From NCBI RefSeq assembly GCF_002631205.1, contig NZ_PDLO01000003.1:454568-518567 (forward strand): DNA of 64,000 nucleotides, read 5' to 3'. The notes under the pieces were generated by a model. It was not told the origin of the DNA and ran no database searches. It saw only the letters and a program-made list of their open reading frames with translations. Both the position numbers and the translations under genes were made by a program. This DNA is from Neolewinella marina. GTDB taxonomy: Bacteria; Bacteroidota; Bacteroidia; Chitinophagales; Saprospiraceae. This document shows, in pieces, positions 26,746-35,466 of the stretch; position 1 is the stretch's first letter; each line of letters opens with the position of its first letter.

Positions 26746-27516
26746 CTAACGGGGCTGCATCCGGATGCCCGCGTCCATGCGCAGGACGGCCCCGTTGATG
26801 TAGTTGTTCTCGACCAGGTGACGGGCCAGCCCGGCCACCTCCTCGGCGCGACCGAGGCGCACGGGGAAAAGGGGTTGCTTCGACAATGAGTCGTACACCT
26901 CCTGGGGAAAGGCGTCGAACATCGGGGTGTGGATCAGTCCCGGCGCGATGGCGTTCACCCGGATTCCGTTACGAGCGAGGTCGCGGGCCATAGTAAGTGT
27001 CATGCTCACCACGCCGCCCTTTGAGGCGCTGTAGGCGGCCTGCCCGATCTGCCCCTCGTAGGCGGCCACCGAAGCAGTCTGGATGATTACCCCGCGGCTC
27101 CCGTCCTCGTCGAGGGGCTCATTGCGCGACATGGCGTAGGCTACGATACTCGACACGTTGAAGGTGCCGATCAGGTTGATGTTGATCACCTTGGCGAAGA
27201 GGGCCGCGTCCCCCGGGCCCTCGCGGCCGATGGTTTTCACGGCCGGAGCAATGCCGGCGTAGTTGCAGCAGATGTGGATGTGGCTCCAGGCGGCAAGTAC
27301 CTCGTCCACCCCGGCTTGTACGGCGGCGTGGTCGGTCACGTCGACTTCCTGGTAGCGTACGTTGGTGCCGAGTTCGGCTACGATTGCTTCCCCCCGCTGT
27401 CGGTCGCGGTCGAAGATGGCAACCCGGGCGCCAAGCTGGTGGAAGAGGCGGGCCGTGGCTTCCCCCAGGCCCGAGGCGCCACCCGTGATGATGGCGGTAC
27501 AGTTCTCAATATTCAT
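26746..27516 (-). CDS. Short-chain dehydrogenase, HSD10/3-hydroxyacyl-CoA dehydrogenase type
   Basis: 256 residues from the ATG at 27516. It has the NAD-binding loop IITGGASGLGEATARLFH and the CNYAGIAPA region in place of NNAG. The insertion ININLIGTFNVSSIVAYAMS and the catalytic YSASKGG with Ser in IIQTASVAAYEGQIG resemble mitochondrial HSD17B10, which oxidises 2-methyl-3-hydroxybutyryl-CoA in isoleucine breakdown. It lies 46 bases upstream of the acyl-CoA carboxylase genes on the same strand, so a shared role in branched-chain or odd-chain acyl-CoA catabolism is a reasonable inference. Confidence 0.85.
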   Translation of the reverse strand: MNIENCTAIITGGASGLGEATARLFHQLGARVAIFDRDRQRGEAIVAELGTNVRYQEVDVTDHAAVQAGVDEVLAAWSHIHICCNYAGIAPAVKTIGREGPGDAALFAKVININLIGTFNVSSIVAYAMSRNEPLDEDGSRGVIIQTASVAAYEGQIGQAAYSASKGGVVSMTLTMARDLARNGIRVNAIAPGLIHTPMFDAFPQEVYDSLSKQPLFPVRLGRAEEVAGLARHLVENNYINGAVLRMDAGIRMQPR

Positions 27517-27653
27517 GCCGCAACCTACAAATTTTGGGCAGCAACTCGTCGGGACCGGGACGGTGTTCACCAACATATGAGAAAACTTCTAAAATAAATG
27601 GCTTATGCAAGCAAGGACACATTTAGGAAAGTAAATTCTCAATCGCCGATCCA

Positions 27654-28406
27654 ATGGGTAACAACTTACGTAGGTACAAGAAACCAATTGACCTTATGAA
27701 GACACCAAAGTTCTCCCAGTCGCGCGTCGTCGCCGAGCGGGATCCCCACAGCCGCCGGTCCTTCCTGCGCAAGTCCGGTCTCGGACTCGCCGCGGCCGGC
27801 CTCTTCCTCGCCGGATGTGAAGACGACGACGACCCCATCATGTTCGACAACACCGTGAACCTCGGCAGCGGTGACGTAGCGGTACTTAACTACGCCTTTG
27901 CCCTTGAGCAGCTCGAGGCAGCCTTCTACGCCCAGGTACTCCAGGGTGGCTACTTCGCCAGCGCCTCGGCCGAGGAAAAGCAGATCATGACCGATCTGGA
28001 AGCCCACGAGCGGGCCCACGCCGAATTCTTCCAGGCGGCCATCAGCTCGGTGGCCACCGCCATCCCCGCCCTGGAGGTGGACTTCTCCAGCATCGACTTC
28101 GACAGCCGCGCCAGCGTACTGGGTACCGCTCAGGCTTTTGAAGACCTTGGTGTCTCCGCCTACAACGGTGCCGGACGTCTCCTTACCAACCCCGACTTCC
28201 TGCTGATCGCCGGCAAGATCGTCAGTGTGGAGGCCCGCCACGCCGCCGCCATCCGCAGCATCAACAGCAATTCGCCGCGGGCATTCGCCAGCAGCGAGGT
28301 AGTGGATTCCAACGGCCTGGACCTCGCACGTACGCCCTCCCAGGTGCTTGGCATCGCCGGTACCTACATCACCACCCCCATTGACGCAAGCGGTCTGCCC
28401 CAGTAG
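27654..28406 (+). CDS. Exported ferritin-like protein with Tat-type lipoprotein signal
   Basis: 250 residues. The N-terminus has a twin-arginine-like motif RRSFLRK followed by LGLAAAGLFLAGCEDDD, a combined Tat and lipobox signal. The body is a ferritin-like four-helix bundle of the Ferritin_2 type. Metal-ligand-like residues lie in FALEQLEAAFYAQVL, DLEAHERAHAEFF and SVEARHAAAIRSI. Relatives include desiccation-linked proteins, and the biochemical role is not established. It forms a pair with the next gene, 20 bases downstream, which has the same core. Confidence 0.85.
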   Translation: MGNNLRRYKKPIDLMKTPKFSQSRVVAERDPHSRRSFLRKSGLGLAAAGLFLAGCEDDDDPIMFDNTVNLGSGDVAVLNYAFALEQLEAAFYAQVLQGGYFASASAEEKQIMTDLEAHERAHAEFFQAAISSVATAIPALEVDFSSIDFDSRASVLGTAQAFEDLGVSAYNGAGRLLTNPDFLLIAGKIVSVEARHAAAIRSINSNSPRAFASSEVVDSNGLDLARTPSQVLGIAGTYITTPIDASGLPQ

Positions 28407-28426
28407 TCCCCCAAAAAGAAACAACC

Positions 28427-29230
28427 ATGAAACTGCTACATCTCTTCAACGAATTTGAACGGGGGGCGAACGGATCGGCTCCCCAGCTGACCACCCGCCG
28501 TGAGGCCTTCGGCCAGATCGGACGCACGGTCGGTAAAGCGGCCACCCTGGCCCTGCCTCTGGCCGCCTTCCTGAAACCCAACCACGTCCACGCCCAGACC
28601 AGCGGCGACAGCATCATCGACGTGCTCAACTTCGCCCTGACCCTGGAGTACCTGGAAGCGGAGTACTACGCCATGGGACTCGACGCAAACGGCCTGCTGA
28701 CCGGCGACATCCGGGAAACCATTGCCCTGATTGGCGACCACGAAGCCGCCCACGTGGAATTCCTCAAGTCCGCCATCAGCGGATCCGGCGGTACCCCCGT
28801 CGACAAGCCTGAATTCGACTTCACGGCCGGAGGAAACTTCAACAACGTCTTCTCGAACCAGACCATCTTCCTGGCCATCGCCCAGGCCTTCGAAGACACC
28901 GGCGTGCGTGCCTACAAAGGACAAGCCGCCAACCTGATGGGAAACAAGGACGTGCTGACCGCCGCCCTGCAAATCCACTCAGTAGAAGCTCGCCACGCTT
29001 CCGAGATCCGTCGGATCCGCGGATCGAAGGGCTGGATCACGAACGCCGAGAACACCACCGGTGCCGGTGCCGCCGACGCGGTCTACGCCGGAGAGGACAA
29101 CGTGATGCAACTCGGGTTCAACGTGACCACCGTTACCCAGGTCAACCGCAACCACATCACCGAAGCTTGGGATGAGCCCCTGAACAAATCCGAAGTACTC
29201 GGAATTGCCTCTCTCTTCCTGGAGGATTAA
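28427..29230 (+). CDS. Exported ferritin-like protein (paralogue of the preceding gene)
   Basis: 267 residues. RREAF...KAATLALPLAAFLKPNHVHAQ near the N-terminus is an export signal with a probable cleavage after VHAQ. The ferritin-like bundle repeats the pattern of the upstream gene: ALTLEYLEAEYYAMGL, IGDHEAAHVEFLKSAI, IHSVEARHASEIRRIRG. It lacks a lipobox, so one partner appears lipid-anchored and the other soluble, suggesting a heteromeric or divided-location pair. A strong terminator follows directly. Confidence 0.85.
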   Translation: MKLLHLFNEFERGANGSAPQLTTRREAFGQIGRTVGKAATLALPLAAFLKPNHVHAQTSGDSIIDVLNFALTLEYLEAEYYAMGLDANGLLTGDIRETIALIGDHEAAHVEFLKSAISGSGGTPVDKPEFDFTAGGNFNNVFSNQTIFLAIAQAFEDTGVRAYKGQAANLMGNKDVLTAALQIHSVEARHASEIRRIRGSKGWITNAENTTGAGAADAVYAGEDNVMQLGFNVTTVTQVNRNHITEAWDEPLNKSEVLGIASLFLED

Positions 29231-29255
29231 GGCTACCCGACAAACACTATCGACG

Positions 29256-29287
29256 CGCGCAGTACCATTGGTGCTGCGCGTTTTTTT
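29256..29287 (+). terminator. Rho-independent terminator of the ferritin-like operon
   Basis: An 11-pair stem (CGCGCAGTACC with GGTGCTGCGCG, one G-T pair) closes an ATT loop and is followed by seven T. It lies 26 bases after the second ferritin-like gene, between it and the convergent ZIP transporter. Confidence 0.93.
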
Positions 29288-29298
29288 ATCCCCCGGAC

Positions 29299-30123
29299 TT
29301 ATCCCAGTCCCACATCCAGCGTCATCATTACAATGAAGCCGAGGACAAATCCGAGGGTGGCGATGTCGGTGTTGCTTTCCAGTTGGGTTTCCGGCACCAC
29401 CTCCTCGATTACCACGAAGATCATGGCACCCGCCGCGAAGGCCAGGGCGTAGGGGAGAATGGGGGTAAAGAAGGTTACCGCCAGCGCACCTGCCACGGCC
29501 GCAATAGGTTCCACGGCGGCCGACAGCTGTCCGTACCACCAGCACTTGAAACGGCTGACGCCCTGACGCCGCAGTGGCATGGAGACGGCCAGGCCCTCGG
29601 GGAAGTTCTGGATGCCGATGCCCAGGGCCAGGGCAACCGCGCCGCCGATGGAGGCCCCCGGCATATCCGCGGCAATGCCGCCGAACAGCACACCTACTGC
29701 CAGGCCCTCCGGAATATTGTGGAGGGTGATGGCCAGCACCAGCAGGGTAGTGCGGTGCCAGGTTGACTCCAGCCCCTCTTTCTCGCTGTATTTGAAGTTG
29801 ATGTGCAGGTGGGGCAGCACCTTGTCCAGTCCGAAGATGAACAAGGCACCGGAGGCAAAGCCGATCACGGCCGGAAATACCTTAACGAATCCTTCTCCCG
29901 GACTCATCTCGATACCGGGCGCCAGGAGGCTCCAGAAGGAGGCCGCCACCATTACACCGCCGGTGAAGCCCAGGGCGCCGTCGAGGAGGGTCCGGTTCAT
30001 CCCGCGGAAGAAAAACACCAGCGCCGCCCCGCTGGCCGTCAGGATCCAGGTGAACAGGGAGGCGTAAAAGGCCGCCAGGATGGGATCAATGGAGGCGAGG
30101 TAGGAGGTGACACTGGATAGCAT
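29299..30123 (-). CDS. ZIP-family divalent metal transporter
   Basis: 274 residues, eight predicted membrane helices. The family's metal-binding helices read LAITLHNIPEGLAVGVLFGG (helix IV) and GIGIQNFPEGLAVSMPLRR (helix V). A short cytoplasmic loop before helix IV (NFKYSEKEGLESTWH) has only one His, less than typical His-rich loops. ZIP proteins import zinc, iron or manganese. Substrate choice cannot be made from sequence, but HNxPEG/NxPEG resembles the ZupT/GufA group. Confidence 0.9.
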   Translation of the reverse strand: MLSSVTSYLASIDPILAAFYASLFTWILTASGAALVFFFRGMNRTLLDGALGFTGGVMVAASFWSLLAPGIEMSPGEGFVKVFPAVIGFASGALFIFGLDKVLPHLHINFKYSEKEGLESTWHRTTLLVLAITLHNIPEGLAVGVLFGGIAADMPGASIGGAVALALGIGIQNFPEGLAVSMPLRRQGVSRFKCWWYGQLSAAVEPIAAVAGALAVTFFTPILPYALAFAAGAMIFVVIEEVVPETQLESNTDIATLGFVLGFIVMMTLDVGLG

Positions 30124-30237
30124 AGCGACAAAGTAAGCGCGAATTCTTTATTAATGTTTGCCGCGTCCCCCCGCCGAAACCGCCGCCCCGGTGCCTCCAT
30201 CTAGTGTTAAAGTGTGAACGGATGTATATCAGGACAT

Positions 30238-30245
30238 TAAATTTG
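30238..30245 (+). promoter_or_regulatory. Candidate -7 box (TAAATTTG)
   Basis: A perfect TAnnTTTG match 73 bases upstream of the GTG of the following membrane-protein gene. There is no TTTG at the -33 distance. Confidence 0.3.
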
Positions 30246-30318
30246 GGTTAGTTTTTGTTGAGAACCCCAATTACACCAGCGTATCAAACACTATTACACC
30301 AAACTGCTGCTGCGCTCC

Positions 30319-31029
30319 GTGCGCAGCACGCTGCCGGCCATTTCATTAGGGATGGTCGCCTGCCTGCTCTTCCTGCTGGCATCCGTATGGGTGCACTGGA
30401 GTTTACCCACCTCTTACAGCCTGCTGTTCCGCGACGTAGGGGCCGAAGTAGAGATGCCCGTCTCCCACGGTCTGTTTTCCCAGCTAGGCATCATCCTGTG
30501 GTCGCTCGGCATCGGTTCGCTGATGCTGGTGCTGTTCACGGCCCCCTACGACTACCGATGGTCGCGGGGATTCGTGTGCTACTCCATGGTGGTAACCCTC
30601 ACCCTCGCCCTCGACGATGCGTTCCGTATCCACGAGACCCTCTTCGCCGAAGTCCTGGGGGTGGGCGAGGGGCTGGCCTTCGCGATCTATTTCCTGCTGA
30701 TCACTGGCTATTTCACCATTTATCCCCGCCATATCCTGCACTCTCCCTGGCCCCTGATGGTTATCGCCCTGGGCTTGTTCGCCGTCTCCATGGGGATCGA
30801 CCAGACCCCGGGACTGGCCAACTACGTCGGCTACGATGAGATGTTTCTGCTCGAGGACGGGAGCAAACTGGCAGGCATCATCTTCTGGACGCTCTACCAG
30901 TACCTGATGGGACGCAACTGGCTGCGGAGGCCGGTTGATGACTACCTCGGAACAGTTCCTCACCAACACCACTACGAAACACAGCAGCGGGCCAGAACCC
31001 AGCGGCAGTTTACCCATCACCACGACTGA
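30319..31029 (+). CDS. Unknown multi-pass membrane protein with conserved-looking acidic/His motifs
   Basis: 236 residues, starting with GTG; no ATG lies in frame between a stop at 30259 and this codon, and the next Met is residue 12. Six or seven membrane helices are predicted. Between helices sit LTLALDDAFRIHETLFAE (Asp-Asp...His-Glu) and YDEMFLLEDGSKLAGIIFW (Glu-Asp...Lys), charged residues buried in otherwise hydrophobic helices and spaced as if for a metal or catalytic site. The tail is His/Gln-rich (HQHHYETQQ, FTHHHD). I cannot name the family. Confidence 0.7.
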   Translation: MRSTLPAISLGMVACLLFLLASVWVHWSLPTSYSLLFRDVGAEVEMPVSHGLFSQLGIILWSLGIGSLMLVLFTAPYDYRWSRGFVCYSMVVTLTLALDDAFRIHETLFAEVLGVGEGLAFAIYFLLITGYFTIYPRHILHSPWPLMVIALGLFAVSMGIDQTPGLANYVGYDEMFLLEDGSKLAGIIFWTLYQYLMGRNWLRRPVDDYLGTVPHQHHYETQQRARTQRQFTHHHD

Positions 31030-31166
31030 ACAGTTGAGGGGCCTAACCCGACCAGATACCCGGGCGCGAACGCGGGTGCCAGGACCGGTCATTCATCCAT
31101 GGCTTGTCGGGAAGGAGGAACTGCAGAGAAATCATACCTTCCGAGGGCAATTGAACACCCCAACCC

Positions 31167-32795
31167 ATGACCTTTTCCCATCCGCTGGCTGGACTTCTGC
31201 TCCTTTCGGGCCTGTTGTTTTCAAATGTTGCAACCGCCCAGGATCCTGACCCGCCCTTTTCCGGCCTGGATACCCTGGCTACCGGCGAATGGTGGAAGCG
31301 GGCGGACAACCCCATCATCAACTTGCGGGTGGATCGCGACTCGGTGATCGCCTTCGGAGCCTATACCGTTGCTAATGGTACCCTGAAACTCAGCGCCCAG
31401 TTCTATCCGCTATACCCTGACGAGGATCGGCAGGTACGCCTGGAAGTCCTCCGCGGCGGTGAGTGGGAAATGATCGGCCAGGAGGAAGTAAATCCCCTGG
31501 GATGGTCGGCCCTGTTTCGGGTGCCGGATTGGGACGGAACGACTACCGTACCCTACCGCATGCGCCACGGTGACGGCGCCGTGTTTTCCGGCAGTATCCG
31601 CGCCTTGCCAGGCCCGGAGGAGGAAGTAGTGGTGGCCGCGTTCAGCTGCAACAGCAACCAGGACCGCGGCGGACGGGAGCAGTACGTCCATAACGTTGCC
31701 GCCCTGGATCCGGACTTGATGTTCTTTGCCGGTGACCAGTCGTACGACCACACCGAGCACACGGCGGCCTGGCTGAAGTTCGGTCTGCAGTTTCGGGAAA
31801 CCTTCCGCCACCGGCCCATGGTGTCCATTCCGGACGACCACGACATTGGCCAGGGCAACCTGTGGGGCGAGGGAGGCAAAGCTTCCCGGGTGAAAGCCGG
31901 AAACGACGGTGGCTATTATTACCATCCCGAATACGTGAAAATGGTCGAGCGCTGTCAGACCGCCCACCTCCCGGACCCCTACGATCCCACGCCCGTCGGC
32001 CAGGGCATCGGGGTATACTATACCAGCTACCGCCTGGGAGGGGTTGACTTTGCCATAATTGAGGATCGCAAGTTCAAGTCCGGCCCGGCCGGAAAAATCC
32101 CCCAACTTGGACCCCGCCCGGACCACATCAACGACCCGAGCTACGATCCGGCCTCGATCGACCTGCCCGGCCTGGAACTTCTCGGGCAGCGGCAACTGGA
32201 TTTCCTGGACCAGTGGGCCGAAGACCGGGCCGGCAACCCCATGAAGGCCGTGCTTTCGGCCACCGGTTTCTGTGGCGGGGCCCACCTCCACGGCAGCAAA
32301 TCCAACCGCCTGCACGCCGACCTCGATTCCAACGGCTGGCCGCAGTCCGGCCGCAATGCCGCCCTGCGCGCCATCCGTGACGCCCAGGCCGTACACATTG
32401 CCGGCGACCAGCACCTGGCCACCGTCATTCACCACGGCATCGACGAATTCCGCGACGGCCCCTGGGCCTTCGTGGTTCCCGCTTCCGTAAACGACTACTA
32501 CTCGCGCTGGTGGTGGCCGGCCGGGGAGCGTGCCGGCGACAACCCGGTACAGGGTTCGCCGCTGCCGTGGACGGGCGACTACCGCGATGGCTTCGGTAAC
32601 CCCATTAGCATGGTTGCCTACGCCAATCCCGAGAACGTTTCCGCCGGCGCCGGCTTCGGGGTCATCTACTTTCGGCCTACAAGCCGAGAGGTGACCTTCG
32701 CCTGCTGGCCCCGGGAGGTGGACGTGACCGACGAAGCAGCCCGACAGTTTCCCGGCTGGCCGGTAACGGTACTTCCCGAGGAGAGCGGGCGGTAG
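31167..32795 (+). CDS. PhoD-like metallophosphoesterase, secreted
   Basis: 542 residues. A signal peptide (LLLLSGLLFSNVATAQ) is followed by an Ig-like N-terminal domain (~residues 50-150) and a PhoD-type phosphoesterase domain. The metal ligands appear in FFAGDQSYDHTEHTAAW, SIPDDHDIGQGNLWGEGG and VHIAGDQHLATVIHHG. PhoD-like enzymes hydrolyse phosphomono- or diesters outside the cytoplasm. It is followed by a secreted sulfatase 141 bases away on the same strand, so it may work on a charged polysaccharide or teichoic-acid-like polymer. It is not part of the SusCD locus proper. Confidence 0.82.
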   Translation: MTFSHPLAGLLLLSGLLFSNVATAQDPDPPFSGLDTLATGEWWKRADNPIINLRVDRDSVIAFGAYTVANGTLKLSAQFYPLYPDEDRQVRLEVLRGGEWEMIGQEEVNPLGWSALFRVPDWDGTTTVPYRMRHGDGAVFSGSIRALPGPEEEVVVAAFSCNSNQDRGGREQYVHNVAALDPDLMFFAGDQSYDHTEHTAAWLKFGLQFRETFRHRPMVSIPDDHDIGQGNLWGEGGKASRVKAGNDGGYYYHPEYVKMVERCQTAHLPDPYDPTPVGQGIGVYYTSYRLGGVDFAIIEDRKFKSGPAGKIPQLGPRPDHINDPSYDPASIDLPGLELLGQRQLDFLDQWAEDRAGNPMKAVLSATGFCGGAHLHGSKSNRLHADLDSNGWPQSGRNAALRAIRDAQAVHIAGDQHLATVIHHGIDEFRDGPWAFVVPASVNDYYSRWWWPAGERAGDNPVQGSPLPWTGDYRDGFGNPISMVAYANPENVSAGAGFGVIYFRPTSREVTFACWPREVDVTDEAARQFPGWPVTVLPEESGR

Positions 32796-32895
32796 CCAGC
32801 GCAGGTAAGTGTCCGCGCGTATCAATCGGGGAGTACGGGCCGTTCAGACGCTCGAATACCGTGCCGGTTCGACCGGAGGTGGAGGGCATGCTACT

Positions 32896-32903
32896 TAGCT
32901 TTG
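32896..32903 (+). promoter_or_regulatory. Candidate -7 box (TAGCTTTG) for the following sulfatase gene
   Basis: A perfect TAnnTTTG match 33 bases before the sulfatase ATG. No matching -33 element is seen, so the sulfatase could equally be read through from the PhoD-like gene. Confidence 0.3.
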
Positions 32904-32936
32904 GTAATCCCGCCCGCCGGGAAAAGCTCAATACGC

Positions 32937-34526
32937 ATGGTCCCCCGTCCCGTCTTCCCCTTACTCCTCCTCTTCATCTGGCTTACCACCGCCTTGCCGG
33001 GGCAATCCACCGGGTCGCCGATCCGCGACCGGCCCAATATCGTACTCATCTACGCCGATGACCTGGGCCGTGGTCTGCTGGGCACCTACGGGCAGCGCAT
33101 CATCACCACCCCCAACATAGACCGCTTGGCCAGCGGGGGCATGCGCTTTGAGCGGGCCTACGGCGGAACCTACTGCGCCCCGGCCCGGATGAGCCTGCTG
33201 ACCGGGCGACACGACGTAGCCAACCTACCCTGGCAACGCATCACCCGGGGCGGCATCTACACCCGATTGGACAACCCCCTGGACCAGGAAGAAATTGAGG
33301 CCCGCATCGCCGCTACCGTCGCGCCCGCCCCGGCGGATGAGGTATTCCTCGCCGAGGTGGCCCGCCGCGCCGGCTACACCACCGCTCAGTTCGGGAAACT
33401 GGAATGGGGCTTCGCCACCACCGCCGACCGGCTGCGGCGCCACGGCTGGGACCACCATTTCGGGTACTACGACCATGTACGCTGTCATGGTTTTTACCCC
33501 CCTTTTCTCTTCGAGAACGGAGAGAAGGTGGTCATTCCCGGCAATACCCACGCTGACTGCGCGAAAACCAAGGAGGAGATTTCCGATGAAGCCTACCGGG
33601 ATCGGTGGGACATGACCGGCAAGGCCGTCTACTCCGAGGACATCATCATGGATCGGCTGCTGGGGTTCTTGGATCATCACCATCCCGGGGACACCGGGCG
33701 TCCCTTCTTCCTCTATTTTCCTACCCAGCTGCCCCACGGACCCGTGATGATCCCCGCCGTGCACCCGGATTTCGAAGATCATCCCGAACTCACCCAGATC
33801 GAGAAAGAATACGCGAGTATGGTGAAGATGCTCGACGACGACGTGGGCCGGATCCTCCGCAAGCTGGAGGAGATGGGGGAGCTGGAGAACACCATCATCG
33901 TTTTCACCTCCGATAACGGACACGAAATCTACTACGCCCAGCCCGGGCGGACCGCCAAGGGCAACCGGACCGACCTGGCCGGCAACCGTTTCGACAACCT
34001 CACCACCCGCTATACCACGGCAGGGGTTGGGGATGTCTTCGACGGCAACGACGGGATGGCGGGCCACAAACGCTCAAACTGGGAGGGCGGTACCCGGGTG
34101 CCCCTGTTCTGGTATGCCCCGGGCCGCATTGCGCCGGGATCCGTCAGCCACCAGATGGTGAGCAATTACGACTTTCTGAATACCCTGGCGGAGATCGTGG
34201 GGCAGCCCACCCGGCCGGAAAAGGACGGCAGGTCCTACGCCGCCACCCTGTTCGGTGGCTCGGCCCACCCACGGCCCTACACCTTCACCTCCGCACCAAT
34301 GGGGCCTGCCGTAGTTACCCAGGACGGGTGGAAACTGCGGTACGTGACGGCCCATGACCGCTTCCAGCTGTACTACCTCCCCGACGATTACGCGGAAGAA
34401 AGAGACCTGTCGGCGGCCCATCCGGATCGCGTGGACAGTCTGGCGACTGAACTGTTGGCGGCCTGTGGTGGAGACCTAGGTAATGGGCGTGGGCCGCAAG
34501 AACTCCCCGGACCGGATCAGCGGTAG
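32937..34526 (+). CDS. S1-family sulfatase, secreted (outside the PUL)
   Basis: 529 residues from the ATG at 32937, with a signal peptide (VFPLLLLFIWLTTALPGQ). The sulfatase N-terminal metal site is IVLIYADDLGRGLLGTYG. The formylglycine motif is Cys80 in YCAPARMSLLTGRH, that is CxPxR with Ala where CxPSR usually has Ser. The second metal site is FTSDNGHEI. It needs an anaerobic or aerobic formylglycine-generating enzyme, not seen in the window. It hydrolyses a sulfate ester of unknown position. It converges with and overlaps the four-helix-bundle gene by 10 bases. Confidence 0.9.
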   Translation: MVPRPVFPLLLLFIWLTTALPGQSTGSPIRDRPNIVLIYADDLGRGLLGTYGQRIITTPNIDRLASGGMRFERAYGGTYCAPARMSLLTGRHDVANLPWQRITRGGIYTRLDNPLDQEEIEARIAATVAPAPADEVFLAEVARRAGYTTAQFGKLEWGFATTADRLRRHGWDHHFGYYDHVRCHGFYPPFLFENGEKVVIPGNTHADCAKTKEEISDEAYRDRWDMTGKAVYSEDIIMDRLLGFLDHHHPGDTGRPFFLYFPTQLPHGPVMIPAVHPDFEDHPELTQIEKEYASMVKMLDDDVGRILRKLEEMGELENTIIVFTSDNGHEIYYAQPGRTAKGNRTDLAGNRFDNLTTRYTTAGVGDVFDGNDGMAGHKRSNWEGGTRVPLFWYAPGRIAPGSVSHQMVSNYDFLNTLAEIVGQPTRPEKDGRSYAATLFGGSAHPRPYTFTSAPMGPAVVTQDGWKLRYVTAHDRFQLYYLPDDYAEERDLSAAHPDRVDSLATELLAACGGDLGNGRGPQELPGPDQR

Positions 34527-35131
34527 GTGTCCGTATCCCTTTGTTCTCCAGTGGGGTACAGGATGATGAACTGGACGATGATGGCCAGCACTACCAGGCC
34601 CACGATCTCGACCTGGGTAAAGAAGTGGACCAGCCCCAGGGCCTTGCGGCCGAGCGTAAGCTGCCTTTCCCCTTCGGTGAGCTGAATGTCGGATAGCTCC
34701 CGCAGAATGGTCCGGACGGCAGCGGCCTCCGCCTGCAACACTTCACTGCCCACCTCCCCGTTGACCAGGGCTTCCTCCCGTTCCTGAAGGTCCCCCAGCC
34801 CCCGGCGGAGGCGGTCGAACACCAGGCTTTCCCGCTCGGTAAGTTTGGTAGCCGCGAAGCGGTCCACGGCCTCCTCGATCTCTTCGTGGGTAGCGGCGGT
34901 GGCGCGGCTCAGCCGATCCCCTTCCCGGGTCGCATAGGCGGTTTCCAGTTGCCACAGCTGTTCGGACAGGTCATAAATGATGCTGTGGGCCACCAAACGG
35001 TCGGCGTAGATGGTTTCCACCGTATCCGCCATGGCACTGAAGTGGTGGCGGTCAACGAGGTTGGTGGTCAATACAAGCAGGAAAACCAGGACGACGCCCA
35101 GTATCCATTTGATCTTATTGAAAAGGGTCAT
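34517..35131 (-). CDS. Orphan chemoreceptor-type four-helix-bundle sensor protein
   Basis: 204 residues with an N-terminal helix (WILGVVLVFLLVLTTNLV), a periplasmic four-helix bundle (~30-165, rich in Glu and Arg, as in 4HB_MCP domains) and a C-terminal helix (VEIVGLVVLAIIVQFIILY). Only ~12 cytoplasmic residues follow, so it has no HAMP, kinase or methyl-accepting domain. It is the sensing half of a chemoreceptor or histidine kinase without an output. It may partner with another membrane protein, such as the channel-like gene divergent from it. Function unknown. Confidence 0.75.
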   Translation of the reverse strand: MTLFNKIKWILGVVLVFLLVLTTNLVDRHHFSAMADTVETIYADRLVAHSIIYDLSEQLWQLETAYATREGDRLSRATAATHEEIEEAVDRFAATKLTERESLVFDRLRRGLGDLQEREEALVNGEVGSEVLQAEAAAVRTILRELSDIQLTEGERQLTLGRKALGLVHFFTQVEIVGLVVLAIIVQFIILYPTGEQRDTDTYR

Positions 35132-35466
35132 GCGGGAAAACTAGATGATATACAGTGCGGATAAAAGTAAAGCTATCAAAATCCTGGAATTGCAGGTGCC
35201 GCAGGTGCCGAGAAACCCGTCATGCCTGATGCACCCAGGCCGGAGGTAGGGGAGGGGAGACGGCTCGGTGAACGGGCGGTTGATGGATGGCATGGCACCT
35301 GCGTCCGCGCCCCTTAGGATTGACCGCTACGTGGCCCGGCGGGGATGCCCTATGTAGCCTACTTCGGCAGACACAGAAAGTGAGTGGCGCTATATAACTG
35401 AAAACCCATATCTTATGAGGGATCACTAGCGGATCACCCTTCATACACCAACCATTCAACTGCACT
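35132..35466. other. 335-base region between divergent sensor and channel genes
   Basis: It contains a tandem 9-base repeat GCAGGTGCC twice (35192-35209) and one inverted copy GGCACCTGC at 35294-35302, which could pair as a long-range hairpin or form an operator pair. No TAnnTTTG box, RNA gene or small coding region could be supported. Confidence 0.45.
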
